This document shows, piece by piece, positions 11,599-22,609 of a DNA stretch of 64,000 nucleotides. The notes under the pieces were generated by a model. The model saw only the letters and a program-made list of their open reading frames with translations, was not told the DNA's origin and did not search any database. Source of the stretch: Plantago elongata (lineage: Eukaryota; Streptophyta; Magnoliopsida; Lamiales; Plantaginaceae); contig JAYMSP010000079.1 in the NCBI GenBank assembly GCA_036897095.1, positions 1-64,000 on the forward strand, in the 5' to 3' direction. The position numbers and the translations under genes were made by a program. Positions within the stretch are counted from its first letter, which is position 1, and each line of letters begins with the position of its first letter.

Positions 11599-12483
11599 AT
11601 GGCTGACACACTAACAATCGAGGAACGTCGATTTTTCCACAGTATGGACAGGCGTCTGTATGCTGTCCTTGTTCGTGAATTATGCCGCAATCCCCTGGAA
11701 TGTCTACAGATTTTGGCATTCTGGATGTGGATGGAGCGTGGAAGTGGCTTCAATTTCATAAATGAAATAGTGCCCCTCCAAGTGCTCATGGTCAGCAGAC
11801 TTGCTGATGAGGCCATGGCGTGCCTTGTGTGTGCCAAGGGCCATTCTCCCGTTGCCTTTGCCATAGGGTTAATGCCACTCACCCTCAACTTATTCAAAAA
11901 TGGCTGTGTATTAAGGCAATTTTTACACGAAAACTGGCATAAAGCTTCGGTTGAAGTCCAAGAGTTGGTGAAGGAAGTGTGCGCTCCTGTTATGTCAGAT
12001 CTATATGAGCAAGCTTCTTGTGCTGGCTATCACCATAGTCAGATGGGGTTTCCTGTCCATCCTGCATCAGTTTTACCCCAAAGTCTGCTACAGGCTTCAC
12101 CTTTTCCTGCCAATTCAATGGTGCAAAGGTCCTCTGGCATGAACAGTGGACATTCTGTGGGCTCCACCCCTGGCGGATCGGGAGCAAGGCCGGTAAGAAG
12201 AAGCACGACGACGGTTTTTATGACGTTCTCAAAGGGCTATCCCGTCTCAGGACAAGAACTCTCGCTGTTTTGCAACCGACTGTCCGGAGACAACGTTCAG
12301 TCGATCAAAATGCAATCGGTGAGGCGTGGACAGCAACCTCTCTTTGCCAGAGTCGTGTTTTGGAGTCCGTCCTGCGTCGATGAGATTGTGGCTGGAGGCA
12401 ACAAGGCCAAATTCACCATCAACGGGAAACATATATGGATTCGTGAGTTTCAGCCAAATGACAGGTCCTCCTCACCGGAGTAA
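11599..12483 (+). CDS. RRM-like RNA-binding protein
   Basis: A single-exon frame of 294 residues with the ATG at 11599, 29 bases after a good 3' splice site, so a leader intron probably precedes it. Residues 1-130 form an alpha-helical plant-specific region (MDRRLYAVLVRELCRNP, ALADEAMACL-type helices). Residues 130-200 are a low-complexity Ser/Gly/Pro linker. Residues about 202-285 fold like an RRM: beta1 TTTVFMTFSKGYPV, helix LSLFCNRLSG, beta2 NVQSIKMQ, beta3 PLFARVVFW, beta4 GKHIWIREF. The aromatic RNP positions are only partly canonical, so RNA contact is likely but not proven. The role is presumably in RNA handling; no specific target can be read. A poly(A) signal (AATAAA) lies at about 12685. 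This is the only intact member of a tandem array; copies downstream (13.0-15.15 kb) are broken. Confidence 0.7.
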   Translation: MADTLTIEERRFFHSMDRRLYAVLVRELCRNPLECLQILAFWMWMERGSGFNFINEIVPLQVLMVSRLADEAMACLVCAKGHSPVAFAIGLMPLTLNLFKNGCVLRQFLHENWHKASVEVQELVKEVCAPVMSDLYEQASCAGYHHSQMGFPVHPASVLPQSLLQASPFPANSMVQRSSGMNSGHSVGSTPGGSGARPVRRSTTTVFMTFSKGYPVSGQELSLFCNRLSGDNVQSIKMQSVRRGQQPLFARVVFWSPSCVDEIVAGGNKAKFTINGKHIWIREFQPNDRSSSPE

Positions 12484-13030
12484 TGTCCGAACACTGTCGA
12501 CGAAACCTGCACCTCCTCTGCCATTGTCTGCAATGTTTTCCAGACTTTCCTCTTTGTAGTGCCAACTACTGTCTGCTCTAGTCTAACAAGATCTGTAGTT
12601 GAAGTAACTGTTCTGTTTAATCCTGTTTGTCAGAGTCTTTCAAGTCCTGTAGTTAGCTTGCAAGAAACTTTATGTTTTGAAGTATAAATAAATTCAAGTA
12701 GTTTGTGTCATTGCTTGGATCGGTTTTCATCTGCGATACACGTTGTACTGACTCACGTTGCTTTAAATGTTCGTATGATTAATTATACCATGTGCAACAT
12801 TGAACGTTGTCTTTTTCCTTAAAGATTGACCTCTAATAAATACAGATCATGAGTTGATTTCAACAGATGATTAGAACGAAAATAAAATTGGAAAGTGTAA
12901 CAATCTACGAGATTATTTATTCTGCAAAGCTTCAAACTGTCTAGCATATTGCATTTGCTTTACAGTCTTGAGTTTCCTCATCTAGATCGCGATAGTATGG
13001 TTTTCGTGTTTCACGTGCATTAGACGATGC
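12484..13030. other. 3' UTR and spacer of the RRM-like gene
   Basis: Bases 12484 to about 12700 are the likely 3' UTR, because the same sequence is found downstream of the broken copy at 14535-14660. The rest is AT-rich spacer with no feature I can support. Confidence 0.5.
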
Positions 13031-13330
13031 TCACTATAACAGGGTCCAATATCCTCTCCCAATTATGCATTCAAAGGATGACCTTCACTCATCAAACGAA
13101 TGCAATACTCTCCAGTTTCCACAATATGAACATGAAACTATATGCTCTCCTTGTTCGGGATCATTCCCACAATCTCGCGGAACACTATGGCATTCTGGAT
13201 GTGGCTGGAGCGTGGATGGGCCTTGTGGTTTGCGAACTTGCTGATGAGGCCATGACGAGCTTTGTGTATGTTCGTGATCAACCCCATTGCTTTTGCTATC
13301 AGTTTAATACCATTTGCTCTGTGTCATTGC
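13030..13330 (+). pseudogene. RRM-like gene fragment, copy 2
   Basis: Bases about 13104-13320 match the N-terminal helical part of the gene at 11599 (TTTCCACA(A/G)TATG, TATGCT(C/G)TCCTTGTTCG, GGCATTCTGGATGTGG, CTTGCTGATGAGGCCATG). The match is frame-broken, with a gap of about 40 bases in the middle, and stops before the linker and RRM. It is the most diverged of the copies. Confidence 0.75.
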
Positions 13331-13609
13331 TTGGATCCTACATGGCTACATTGATACTATGTGCCAGTCCAAGCTAGATCAACTGCATTCTCTGTAAATT
13401 TCATGAGCCAATCTTATGTTTTGCAAGTAGTGTGCGCAAACCCTCTGACGGTTGCGCATGATTCACCTTTAATGCACAATTTGTAGAAAAACTGCAGAAC
13501 TCTTACAACTTGAATGTTAACATTGTACATTTAAAATCTCGATAACTGGAATAAGCATGATATGAAGGTTAAACTCCGAACTTAATTATGAAATCACGAG
13601 TGACTTGTC

Positions 13610-14075
13610 ACATACACTGACAATTGATGAACACATCAATTTTCCACAGTATAGACAGGAGTCTGTAATCTGTCCTAGTTCGTGATCTATGCCGCAATCC
13701 CCTGGAGTGCCTACAGATCATGCCGTTCTGGATGTGTGTGGCTTCAATTTCATAAAGCAAATAATGCCCCTCCAAGTGCTCATCGTCAGCAGACTTGCTG
13801 ATGAGGCCATGACATGCCTTGTGTGTGCCAAGGATTAATCTCCCGTTGCCTTTGCTATTGTTTAATTCCACTTACCCTCGACTTGTCCAAAATTGGCGTA
13901 CTGATCTCTGGGAAGTCCACAAGGTGGTAAACGTCTGCGTTCCCTCTCTGTCAAATCTATACGAGCAAGCCTGGCGTGGTAGCTTTCTGAAACGCTTAGC
14001 GCAAAGTTGTTGCCGTGTTAATATATTTGCGCTAGTGTTGCACTTTTGCTGGGAAGATCTTCTAGTAATTTGGTT
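13610..14075 (+). pseudogene. RRM-like gene fragment, copy 3
   Basis: Bases 13615-13975 match the parent from its start codon area (CTGACAATTGA, TTTCCACAGTATAGACAGG) to about codon 140. An in-frame TAG appears at the MDRR equivalent, and there are deletions around the WMWMERG segment. The RRM is missing. The following 13885-14075 is repeated at 14725-14935 (GGCGTTCTGATCTCTGAGAAGT-type and GAAACGCTTAGCGCAA runs), showing that the array broke and re-duplicated after decay began. Confidence 0.8.
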
Positions 14076-14104
14076 AATGTTCATGGATTGTACAATCATG
14101 GCGT

Positions 14105-14660
14105 TCTTGTTCGTGATCTATGCATATCAATCCCCTGGAATGCCTACAGATCATGGCGTTCTGGATGTGGATGGAACGTGGATGTGGCTTCAATTTCATA
14201 AATGAAGTAGTGCCCCTCCAAGTGCTCATCGTCAGCAGACTTGCCGATGAGGCCATGGCATGCCTTGTGTGTGCCAAGGGCCATTCTCCCGTTGCCTTTG
14301 CCATAGGGTTAATGCCTTAATGGCACTTACCCTCGACTTATCCAAAATGGGCTGTGTATTTAGGCAATTTTTACACGAAAACTGGCATACAGCTTCGGGT
14401 GAAGTCCAAGAGTTGGTCAAGGAAGTGTGCGCTCTTATTATGTCGGACCTATACGAGCAATCTTGTTGTAGTGGCTATCACCATAGTCAGATGGGGTTTC
14501 CTGTCCATCCTACATCAGTTTTACGCCAAAGTCTGCAATGTTCTCCTGACTTTCCTCTCTGTAGTACCAACTAGTGTCTGCATGTAGTGTAGCAAGTTCT
14601 GTAGTTGAAGTACCTGTCAGTTGAGTTTCTGTTTAGTCCAGTTTGTCATCGAGTCTTGCA
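14105..14660 (+). pseudogene. RRM-like gene fragment, copy 4, RRM deleted
   Basis: This is the best-preserved broken copy. It matches the parent from about codon 17 (GTTCGTGATCTATGC) to the SVLPQS equivalent near 14530. It then jumps straight to parental 3' UTR sequence (GTCTGCAATGTT, 12528 in the parent), a deletion of about 450 bases that removes the linker and whole RRM. A 4-base change near 14318 also breaks the frame. The near-identity of its 3' UTR to that at 12528-12650 points to a more recent duplication than copies 2 and 3. Confidence 0.85.
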
Positions 14661-14724
14661 ATTTTAATTGATAAAGCTCGACTTGTTTAGAGAAAAGGTT
14701 GTGTATGTAACCGGTTTCTCTATA

Positions 14725-15150
14725 AAAATTGGCGTTCTGATCTCTGAGAAGTCGACAAGGTGGTTAGGGGGCGTGGTGACTTTCTGAAACGCTTAGCGCA
14801 ATGTTGTTGCATTATATTTTTACATGCGATAATGTTGCGTTATTGTTATCTGCAATGTTGCTGAGCTATTCTACTTGCGCTAGTGTTGCGCTTGCTGGTA
14901 GTATCTTCTAGTGATTTGGTTAACGTCCATGGATGCAGATGTTTTACTTGATGTCATCTAGTATGAACATCGGGCGTGTTGTGGGCCCCAACACGGGTAG
15001 ATCTCGAGCAAGAGGCACACGAACTATTACGATGACACTGTTCATGACATTCTCGAAACTCGAACGCTATCCTGTCTCATGATAAGGAGTCTGAGTGTCT
15101 GCAATAGACTCTCCAGGAACAAAGCCTATGCCAATGTCTTTATCATTATG
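14725..15150 (+). pseudogene. RRM-like gene fragment, copy 5 (RRM part)
   Basis: Bases 14725-14935 repeat 13885-14075. Bases about 14985-15120 then match the start of the parental RRM (GAGCAAG(A/G), ACGATGACACTGTTCATGACATT against the parental TTTTTATGACGTTCTCAAA, GCTATCC(T/C)GTCTCA). The frame is broken. This is the only downstream remnant that keeps RRM sequence. Confidence 0.7.
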
Positions 15151-15255
15151 TCTTAATGCAAGTATGGTTTTTTGCAGAATGTTTTGATCTGGAATGAACA
15201 GTCATTGACTTATCCTCTATAGAATATTCTGCAGACTCGCAATGCCTGAAAAATA

Positions 15256-15300
15256 CTACTCCCTCCGTCCCGGAGTATAAGCCTACTGATACTGATAAAA
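15256..15300 (+). mobile_element. single Stowaway-type MITE terminus
   Basis: CTCCCTCCGTCCC preceded by TA is the classical Stowaway (Tc1/mariner) inverted-repeat end. I find no matching GGGACGGAGGGAG within the next few hundred bases, so only one end remains or the element was truncated. It lies just downstream (on the minus strand) of the mTERF pseudogene. Confidence 0.6.
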
Positions 15301-15514
15301 CCGAAAAGTATTTTGATAACATAAAACCCTCACCAAATGGTTTAGAAATAACCTACGACATCTAGCCAACAAAACAAAACACAAAACTCCTACTATCGAC
15401 TTACATGGCTTGAACAATAAGTACAAAACATAAGAGTACAATGCAACTAATAACTTGTTAAAGTGATCCAGTTACCAAAACAGTTGGGAGCTCGCTGCTC
15501 GCCATAAGTAAATA

Positions 15515-16585
15515 TCATCCAAGTTTGGCATTGACGCCAGTTTTCATGTCGAGTAGGTTGTCAATGGCATCTGGCTTTGCCCTGAACACTTCGCCTACTG
15601 CAATTATATCCGGAACAACAAATCTTGCATAGAACCTGTTATCGGTCCAGGTGCAAAGCGTTGCAAGACTAGGCCATTTAGTAATTAGACCCTTACTTTC
15701 CTATACCTTCAAAACTTGCAATCTTGGTCTATACTTCTTTTCAACACTTCTTGTAAGTGAAGAAGGGCAGTTAATAATACAGGACATATCATACTCCCCT
15801 GATTCAAGCAACACCTCTTTCACCGCCTTTATCTTCGACGTAGATACACCAATTACCTGAGGATCATTCTTTAACATTCTCAAAATGTCATCTTGAGAGA
15901 ATCCCAAATCCTTAAAGCTCTTCAGCTTGAGCTCCAAAGCCTCATCAGACATACCACTAACAGCCCGAACAGCATGAATAAACAACCTCGAAGTCATCTG
16001 AAGACCCATTTCATCAGCCTTGAGAACACATCTTCTCAAATTCTCTGGAGGCTGACTATACACCATGCTAGTAATCTGTTCAATTTGAATCCCACAGCTC
16101 TTGAGAAATTCAATGTTTGGCAAAATAGTATTCTCTGAATTTGAATAAAACAAGCTGGGATGTTTCTTGATGAGTTTGATAACATGGTCATTCGATCCCA
16201 AATGTTCCTTGAGCACAGAAAGCGAGTGGATGGTCCTGTTAGCTTCATTTTGCAGAATCTTCAAATCACTTGACACTAGCTGAGCAGCCTCACCGGAAGA
16301 GAGACCTCAATCCTCGAATATTTTGAACTTTGGCTCAACATTTGTCTCAACACACAAAGAAAGCAACCTAGTGTAATGCCTAACAATTCTCTGCAAATGG
16401 GAATCGGAAGAGAATTGGAATTTATCAACAAAGAAATTGGAAGAAAACGAAGGAGAAGCTGGTTTGTTACTAGAGAAGTAAAGCAGATGAAGGTAGTAGT
16501 AATTAGGGGATTTGCATAAGAAAGTAGTAGTCGAATTTAGCCGAAGGAAGCTGTTAATACAAACTTGTAGCAGCAGAGAACCGTG
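15515..16585 (-). pseudogene. mTERF-family pseudogene
   Basis: On the minus strand one frame from about 16585 to the TGA at 15515-15517 reads as a whole plant mTERF protein of about 355 codons. Such proteins bind organellar nucleic acid through roughly 30-residue helical repeats. Visible segments include HLQRIVRHYTRLLSLCVE, LVSSDLKILQNEANRTI, the repeat LKSFKDLGFSQDDILRMLK and the C-terminal FVVPDIIAVGEVFRAKPD. The N-terminus is rich in Ser/Phe/Tyr, as in an organelle transit peptide. Three faults are seen: no in-frame ATG follows the upstream TAG at 16586-16588 (CTG stands where a start is expected); TGA at 16307-16309 falls in FED*GLSSGEAAQ; TAG at 15701-15703 falls in VLKV*ESKGL, where tryptophan is usual. 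The frame is otherwise unshifted, so the loss looks recent, or rests on sequencing or editing; C-to-U editing would not mend these codons. Confidence 0.85.
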
Positions 16586-16818
16586 CTAGATGAAGAGCAG
16601 CAGCAATCGCGTACTGAATCAATGTAGTACTAATCCATTCCATATTACAGACCAATCACTATATCTTTACATGATCAAGAGAAGCACAAGTCATGCAAAC
16701 TTTATCTACTTACAATGCACTGTTCTTGTTTTAGTGAAAGGCATGCAGCCTCAATGCAAAAGGAGATGCAGAGCCTTCAGTTAAGTACATAACCTGCAGC
16801 GGTTTTGGATACAGACTC

Positions 16819-19800
16819 TCAACGAGCAGGACTGGCAACCGGGGAATTGAAACGTACTCTAGGCTCTCTTGGTAGTTTCTCAACAGCAACAGCTTCCAGC
16901 ACCTCAACAACTTCTTGCATTGCTGGTCTAACTTTCGGGTTGGCTTCCAGACAATTTTTAGCAAGTTGAAATACTTGGAACACAGACTTGGGAGAGTAGC
17001 TTCCTTCCAAACGCGAATCAATGTAGCTCATTAGCTTCTTTTTGCTCTTTAAACATGGTCTGATCCATTCAACCAGATAATGTTGGCCAGTTGGACGTGT
17101 CATGTCTAATGCACGCAACCCTGTAGCCATTTCTAATAATACGACTCCAAAACTATAAACGTCACTCTTCACGGTCAAGTGCCCTGGTAGACAAGAACAT
17201 CAGTTTTCATATGTTACTTTAATGCAATCAAAGCTCAAAGAACTAAATGGTACCTGTTGAAATATACTCAGGAGAAGCATATCCATATGTTCCCATTACC
17301 CGAGTACTTATGTGGCTGCAGTCACCCGATGGACCCGACTTTGCCAGACCAAAGTCTGAGAGTTTTGCATCATATGACTGAGAATTCAACAGTTGAGAAA
17401 TGAGAAATATCAGAATGCTGAATGGCTTTTAGCTATAATGACAAAATGCTTGCCGCATGGTAGTTTCAGTGGCTCTAGAATGCACCAAAGTTGACAATTA
17501 AGCAAAAGTGCTCACAGAGGACCAAATAAGCCATAAAAATGGGGTCTTTACATTGCTTGAAGTAAAATTTGCATTTCTTCAAATTATGGTGCAACACAGT
17601 GATGTTATCTTTGGAGCTTACCTTGCCAAGTAATATATTTGACGTCTTGAAGTCTCTATAGATAACTGAAGGAACTAGGTTATGCAAATGCGTGAGACCA
17701 CGGGCTGCGCCAATCAATATCTTGAGCCTTATATCCCACTGAATTGTTTGCAAAACAGGATCTGCACAACCAAACTAAGATTTGAAAATCTATGGTAAAC
17801 TGCACAGGTATGAAATAGGTGGAGTCATTCGCAGTTAATCTCCTTACTTCGAAACAAGTGGTTCTCTAGGCTGCCTTTAGGCATGTATTCATAGACAATC
17901 AGTAGCTCTTCCTTTTCAACACAATATCCCAGTAGCTTTACAAGATTAGGATGGTGAAGTTTTCCGAGGAAAGATATTTCTGACTGCACATATAAAGAAT
18001 GCACATTAGTCGAATTAAACGATTTTTTTCTTTTGAATCTGAAACAGGAGTATAAGCATCAGTTACGGCACACAAATGTGTTACATAGTTGTTGTAAGTT
18101 GCATCAGGAATTAATCAAGACAAGATGTTAGTGAAATAATCACAAAATATGTATAAAATGTGAATGGAAGTTCAAATTACCAGCCACTCCTGCAACCCCT
18201 GATATCCTTGAGAATTTAACCTCTTAATAGCGACGATGGACCCCGTTGCATTAATGTTGGCTGATTTCTCTTCGAAAAAACCTTTATAAACTCTACCAAA
18301 ACCACCTTCTCCAAGAACTGTGTCGGGTCTAAAATTTCTTGTGGCAGCCTTCAGTTCCAAAAATGAGAAAACTCTGAGGTTGTGACTTGGGTTCAAGTCA
18401 TCATCTCCACCTTTGATGCGAAGTCTCCTGTTTTGATAAATGCTGCTGGTACTAGGTGGCGCCTGATTGCTGCTGTGCTTCGATAAAGGTGCTGCAGGAA
18501 ATAAGACGAATATTAAGTAGGCAACATTCCCAAGGTAATATTAGCATAACAAGACAGCTGCTCACTTTCATTCGACTCCTTAACACAGTTTGGCTACTTG
18601 AAACCATAAAACTAAAACTAAAAAGGGCCTGCACTATCCCAGTTATCACGTAGCTTATCATATATATTGAACTTAAACCATACAGGGGCAATACATACAA
18701 GCTAAAAGTATTAGTATCCGGCCCTATGGAAAGCTTGAAGCTCAGGCCATCAATTTAAAATTTGGCAAACAGATATACGAAGCTCTGATATGCAAAAGAA
18801 GGAACTAATACATGCATGGCATAATAGTTCTTTTGGTTCCACTAGCAAGGAGACTGACACATACACGATAGCATAGTAAAGTGGTTAGTTAGCTGGGTCT
18901 TTTAGTGGAATGTAATTATTCTGCGACTTTTTGTAGTCGAGGGTTCTTTCAAACCGTCGTGAATTTAATATATATATAAAATCCGAGAGCCTAGACTCTC
19001 TTTTAAAAAAAAAAAAAAAAGCTCAATGCACAAAGAAGACATCACCAATTATACCCAAAACACAAATAAACCTAAGTAAAAGTGTCAAGGCAGACTCCTG
19101 ATACACCAGCAGATATACAGTTTACTATTACTTAGCAGAGTCACGGTAATATCAAGTAGTCCCAGGGAATAGGTGCCTCTTGAATATATTTGTCCAGAGA
19201 AATACTTCTCGAATTTAGCATCCAAATCAATACCTGATAATGAGACGCCAGCAACTTCCGGTCTCGTGGATGGTTTTGCTGTCTTTTTGCCTGAGTCCCA
19301 TGGCAAAAGTCGTGATAGCTTACGCATTAAACTATTTCGGCCATCTTTCTTTTGATTAAGAAAGCCAGTTTTAAGTATTTTACTGTTACTTTGTTCAGAG
19401 GCTGATATCATCTCTTCCGGAGGAGAAAAGGGCATAGTTTGCTGCATTGTGCTAATTGACATTCTCTCAGTACGTTGCCAGACATCAGCAGCGTCGACTC
19501 TCTCATTAGGCATCAAAGATGTTGCATTCTCCAGCCGAGTTTTATCGCCACTTTGCAAAATATCAGCAACCTTTGTCATCTCACCTGTTACCAATAACTT
19601 AGAATATTCCTGCTGATTCCTGTCAGTAAATGGAAAGAAATCAGCCAAACTTGCTATGGCATTTGGCACCACGGATTTAGCTTTCTGCTGCTCAAGTGCA
19701 ATCTCAAGATTTATTATAACACGAGCAATAGGTGGCCGTTTGTTTGGGTCATCATGCAAGCATCTTTCAACAACCCCCAAAAAAGCCTGGAGGCTATATG

Positions 19801-21913
19801 GTAAAATGTCCCCGCTCAGACCTGGAGCTAAAATCTCATCCACCTTTCCCCGTGTAAAGTTATCTCGGGCCCATATGGTTAGACTGCGCTCATCCTCCCG
19901 AGCAAGAGGATCAACTGCTGGTCTTCCACATAATACTTCCAGCAGGACAACACCAAATGCATATGTGTCGCTTTTCATTGTTAGTTTACGACTTCTAAAA
20001 TAATCTGGGTCGATGTATCCAAAAGTACCTTTCAGATTAGTGCTGTCTTGATTTTGCAATCCACTAAAACCTAGAATTTTCGCCAATCCAAAATCTGATA
20101 CCTTAGCCACAAAATTTTCATCTAGAAGGATATTTGAAGCCTTTACATCGCGATGTACAACCCCCTTTCCAGTGTGAAGATAGTCAAGTCCTCGAGCAGC
20201 TCCAATGCAGATCTGAAGGCGCTCCTCCCAAGAGAGAACGTAGTAATTACTCTTTTTCCTCGCAAGTTTGTAGAGATGGTCAGCTAATGTTCCATTGGGC
20301 ATATACTCGTACACTAAAATCATTTCCTGCTGCTCATGGCAATAGCCAATCAAGGAGACTAAGTTGACATGTCGAAGCTCAGAAAGTGTTTCAACTTCTG
20401 TCCAGAACTCATGCTTCCCTTGCTTGGAGTCTGGTTTCAACCGCTTTATGGCCACAATTTGAGGATCATCATCGATGAACCCTTTGTAGACTTTACCAAA
20501 GCCACCTTTTCCAATAACATATGCCTCGTCAAAGTTTTTAGTAGCTGCCTGCATCTCACGTAGAGAGAAACAACGACAGGTTTGCGAAACCTTAGTTGTT
20601 AGTTTCTTTTCCTCCGGGAAATTGGCTTCCCAAGTTTGTCTCAGCTTATGAACAATGATGTTTACAAAACAAATAACTATTATGACAACACTTGCAATGC
20701 CATCTCTATGACCAATAATCAAGAGTAAATCATGAACAATCCAGTACGGTGACTTGCATGCTGGAGGCAAAGGATTTGGACTGGCTAGACTATTGTCATG
20801 ATTACTCAACTTGAATATCTCAAATCCTTCAAGGGGAACATGTCCATAGAATAACTCCTCCCTTGACTGAAGGGAAATGGTGATGTCGCGTTTACCTTCC
20901 AATTTGCGCCCTTTTGCCATCACCATGTAGTTCCTATAAAAGAGGCCGTGAGTATCCCCCATTTTTCCAACTACATCAGTGTTAGTGCACACAACCATGT
21001 GATTGATGAGAATTATAAAGCTCGTGTTGCCATTCTCTGCCATTTTGAGTCCTAGTTCCCAGAAATGAAGTCTCACCAAGTATCTGAATCCCACATTTAC
21101 AGATACTCTCCATGTAATATTCTTTGTGTCAATCCCATGTTGACTCAAAACTCCCGCCCACGTCCCAAACATACCACGAAAATCATCTCTCAATGCAACA
21201 GAACCCCGATTGACATTCTGCCGATGAACCATCTCAAGTGCAGTACTATTATCAACATACACCAGAAACTTCTCCCCAACCACTTGAACTCCTCTACCTC
21301 CGGTATGACAGTACGAAAGCGTTTCAGGTACAGAGATAACCTCAATGGCATTGATAAAAGCATGCGTATCATATAACTGACCACTTACAGTTGTGGGAGA
21401 AAACGTTACACTAAATGCATGATTCTTTTCCGTAACTACACAGAACTCCTTAGTTAGAAACTTGACAGCAAGATCTTCGGCAGTGATCGAAGCACTAAAG
21501 TTGCTAAGCAGTGTGAAAGGACCAGCTTCAACACTGAAAAAGTCCCTGGACTTTCTAAAACCATCATATAAAGCAGGATTAAAGTGAAGGCGGATCAGCT
21601 TCTGACCTGAATCGAGTCGAAACACATACGAAAACTGGTAACGAGAGATTCGAGCTGTCTTGTAAGGAACAGGATCATCAGAAACAGCCAGTTCCTCAGC
21701 AACAGTCCATGATTTCGTTGATGAGCCACGTATCGTAAAGTTTGGATGTTTATCTCCGTGCCATCGTCTGCCATCCGGTCCAACTGAAGCTCCAGTTGAG
21801 CCACAACTGATGAAAAGTTCATCTGTAAAATGGTTAGCATTAGCACAAGCTAGTGATGTGAAGAGGAAGCAAAAGATCATATATAAGGCAGCTGAAACAA
21901 GCCATTGATGCAT
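16819..21913 (-). CDS. two-kinase receptor: malectin-TM-CrRLK1L kinase fused to RLCK-VII kinase (copy A)
   Basis: Six exons, all in phase: 21913-19234, 18491-18181, 17983-17848, 17761-17622, 17377-17254, 17183-16819; 3756 nt, 1251 residues. Exon 1: signal peptide 1-26; two malectin-like domains about 28-375 with many N-glycosylation sites; membrane span about 405-421; kinase about 460-740 with P-loop [12 protein letters not shown] lysine, HRDVKASN (about 587), DFG (about 608) and [10 protein letters not shown]. This resembles FERONIA/MEDOS receptors, which sense wall pectin and RALF peptides. After a roughly 150-residue linker the last codon splits in phase 1 (SLS^A) and joins exon 2. Exons 2-6 give a second kinase: [45 protein letters not shown], typical of RLCK-VII (PBL/BIK1). 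That part has no ATG of its own and no myristoylation start, so a separate RLCK gene is unlikely. A SINE-like insert sits in intron 1. Both kinases keep all key residues. Confidence 0.8.
18860..19020 (+). mobile_element. SINE-like element in intron 1 of copy A
   Basis: The stretch has a tRNA-like A-box (TAGTTAGCTGG near 18885), a B-box-like GGTTCTTTCAAACC (about 18950), a TA-rich run and a 16-base poly(A) tail ending at 19020. This is the layout of a plant tRNA-derived SINE, inserted antisense to the kinase gene. The box matches are loose and I see no clear target duplication. The matching intron of copy B (29515-29777) lacks it. Confidence 0.4.
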
Positions 21914-22609
21914 GCTTTCATTAGCTCCGTTGTGAACCAGAGAAATGTGACATATTCTTGTGGTTGCTGATGATTAGAAGGAAGACTTTGGTAGTCAAGT
22001 AGTACATTCCAAGTAATTTCACACGGGTGGACTTTTCTGCGTTCCTTCCTACCATGGACAAACAAGGATGACTAGTGCCTAGTTAGTAGTTATGTTCCGA
22101 AACCCAGACCGAAAATTTACCCCGTCACCTCCCGACTAGGTGAATTCGGTAATGTATTATGATACGAATAAAAAATATATTTTTCAATGTAACCGGTCGC
22201 GGATAAATAAGTATAATTAGCGGCTTGTTATGTTCCGAAAGTTGACCCAGTCACTTCCCCGACTAAATATTACACTACGGGTCGTAGTGTATTATTATAC
22301 GAATAAAAATTTATTTTTTCAATGTAACCGATCACACCTTAAGTAGTGTCCCTTTGACAAGGTAGACTGTTGTGTTCTTTCCAACCATGACCAACGCAAA
22401 GATGAATAATAATAAGTAGCTAGTAAAAGTAACTCTTCCAAAACTGTAAAAATTGAAATTTTACACTTACACTCACAGCCACCAATTTCAAATCAGTAAG
22501 TAAAATCATCCATGGCAAATTTGCAGTAATATATATTTATGTAAGATGTATTACCTACAAATTCATAGATCTCAACATTCAACACAGATTCGTAGAAAAA
22601 TGTACGACT
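21914..22609. other. upstream region of receptor copy A, with a two-copy tandem repeat
   Basis: This spacer holds the promoter of the minus-strand receptor gene. Two imperfect copies of about 110 bases occur at about 22091-22200 and 22229-22337. They share TATGTTCCGAAA, a GACC-CAGTCAC-TCCCGACTA block, TATTAT(G/A)(A/T)TACGAATAAAAA and TTTTTCAATGTAACCG. The repeats have no coding capacity; whether they carry promoter elements cannot be told. Confidence 0.6.

Noticed and set aside
11574-11897. 107-codon minus-strand frame
   Set aside because: It is the antisense shadow of the RRM-like gene.
16819-18491. A separate RLCK-VII gene downstream of the receptor
   Set aside because: No ATG or MGxC myristoylation start lies in the first RLCK exon, its acceptor fits the receptor's phase-1 donor exactly, and copy B has the same arrangement.
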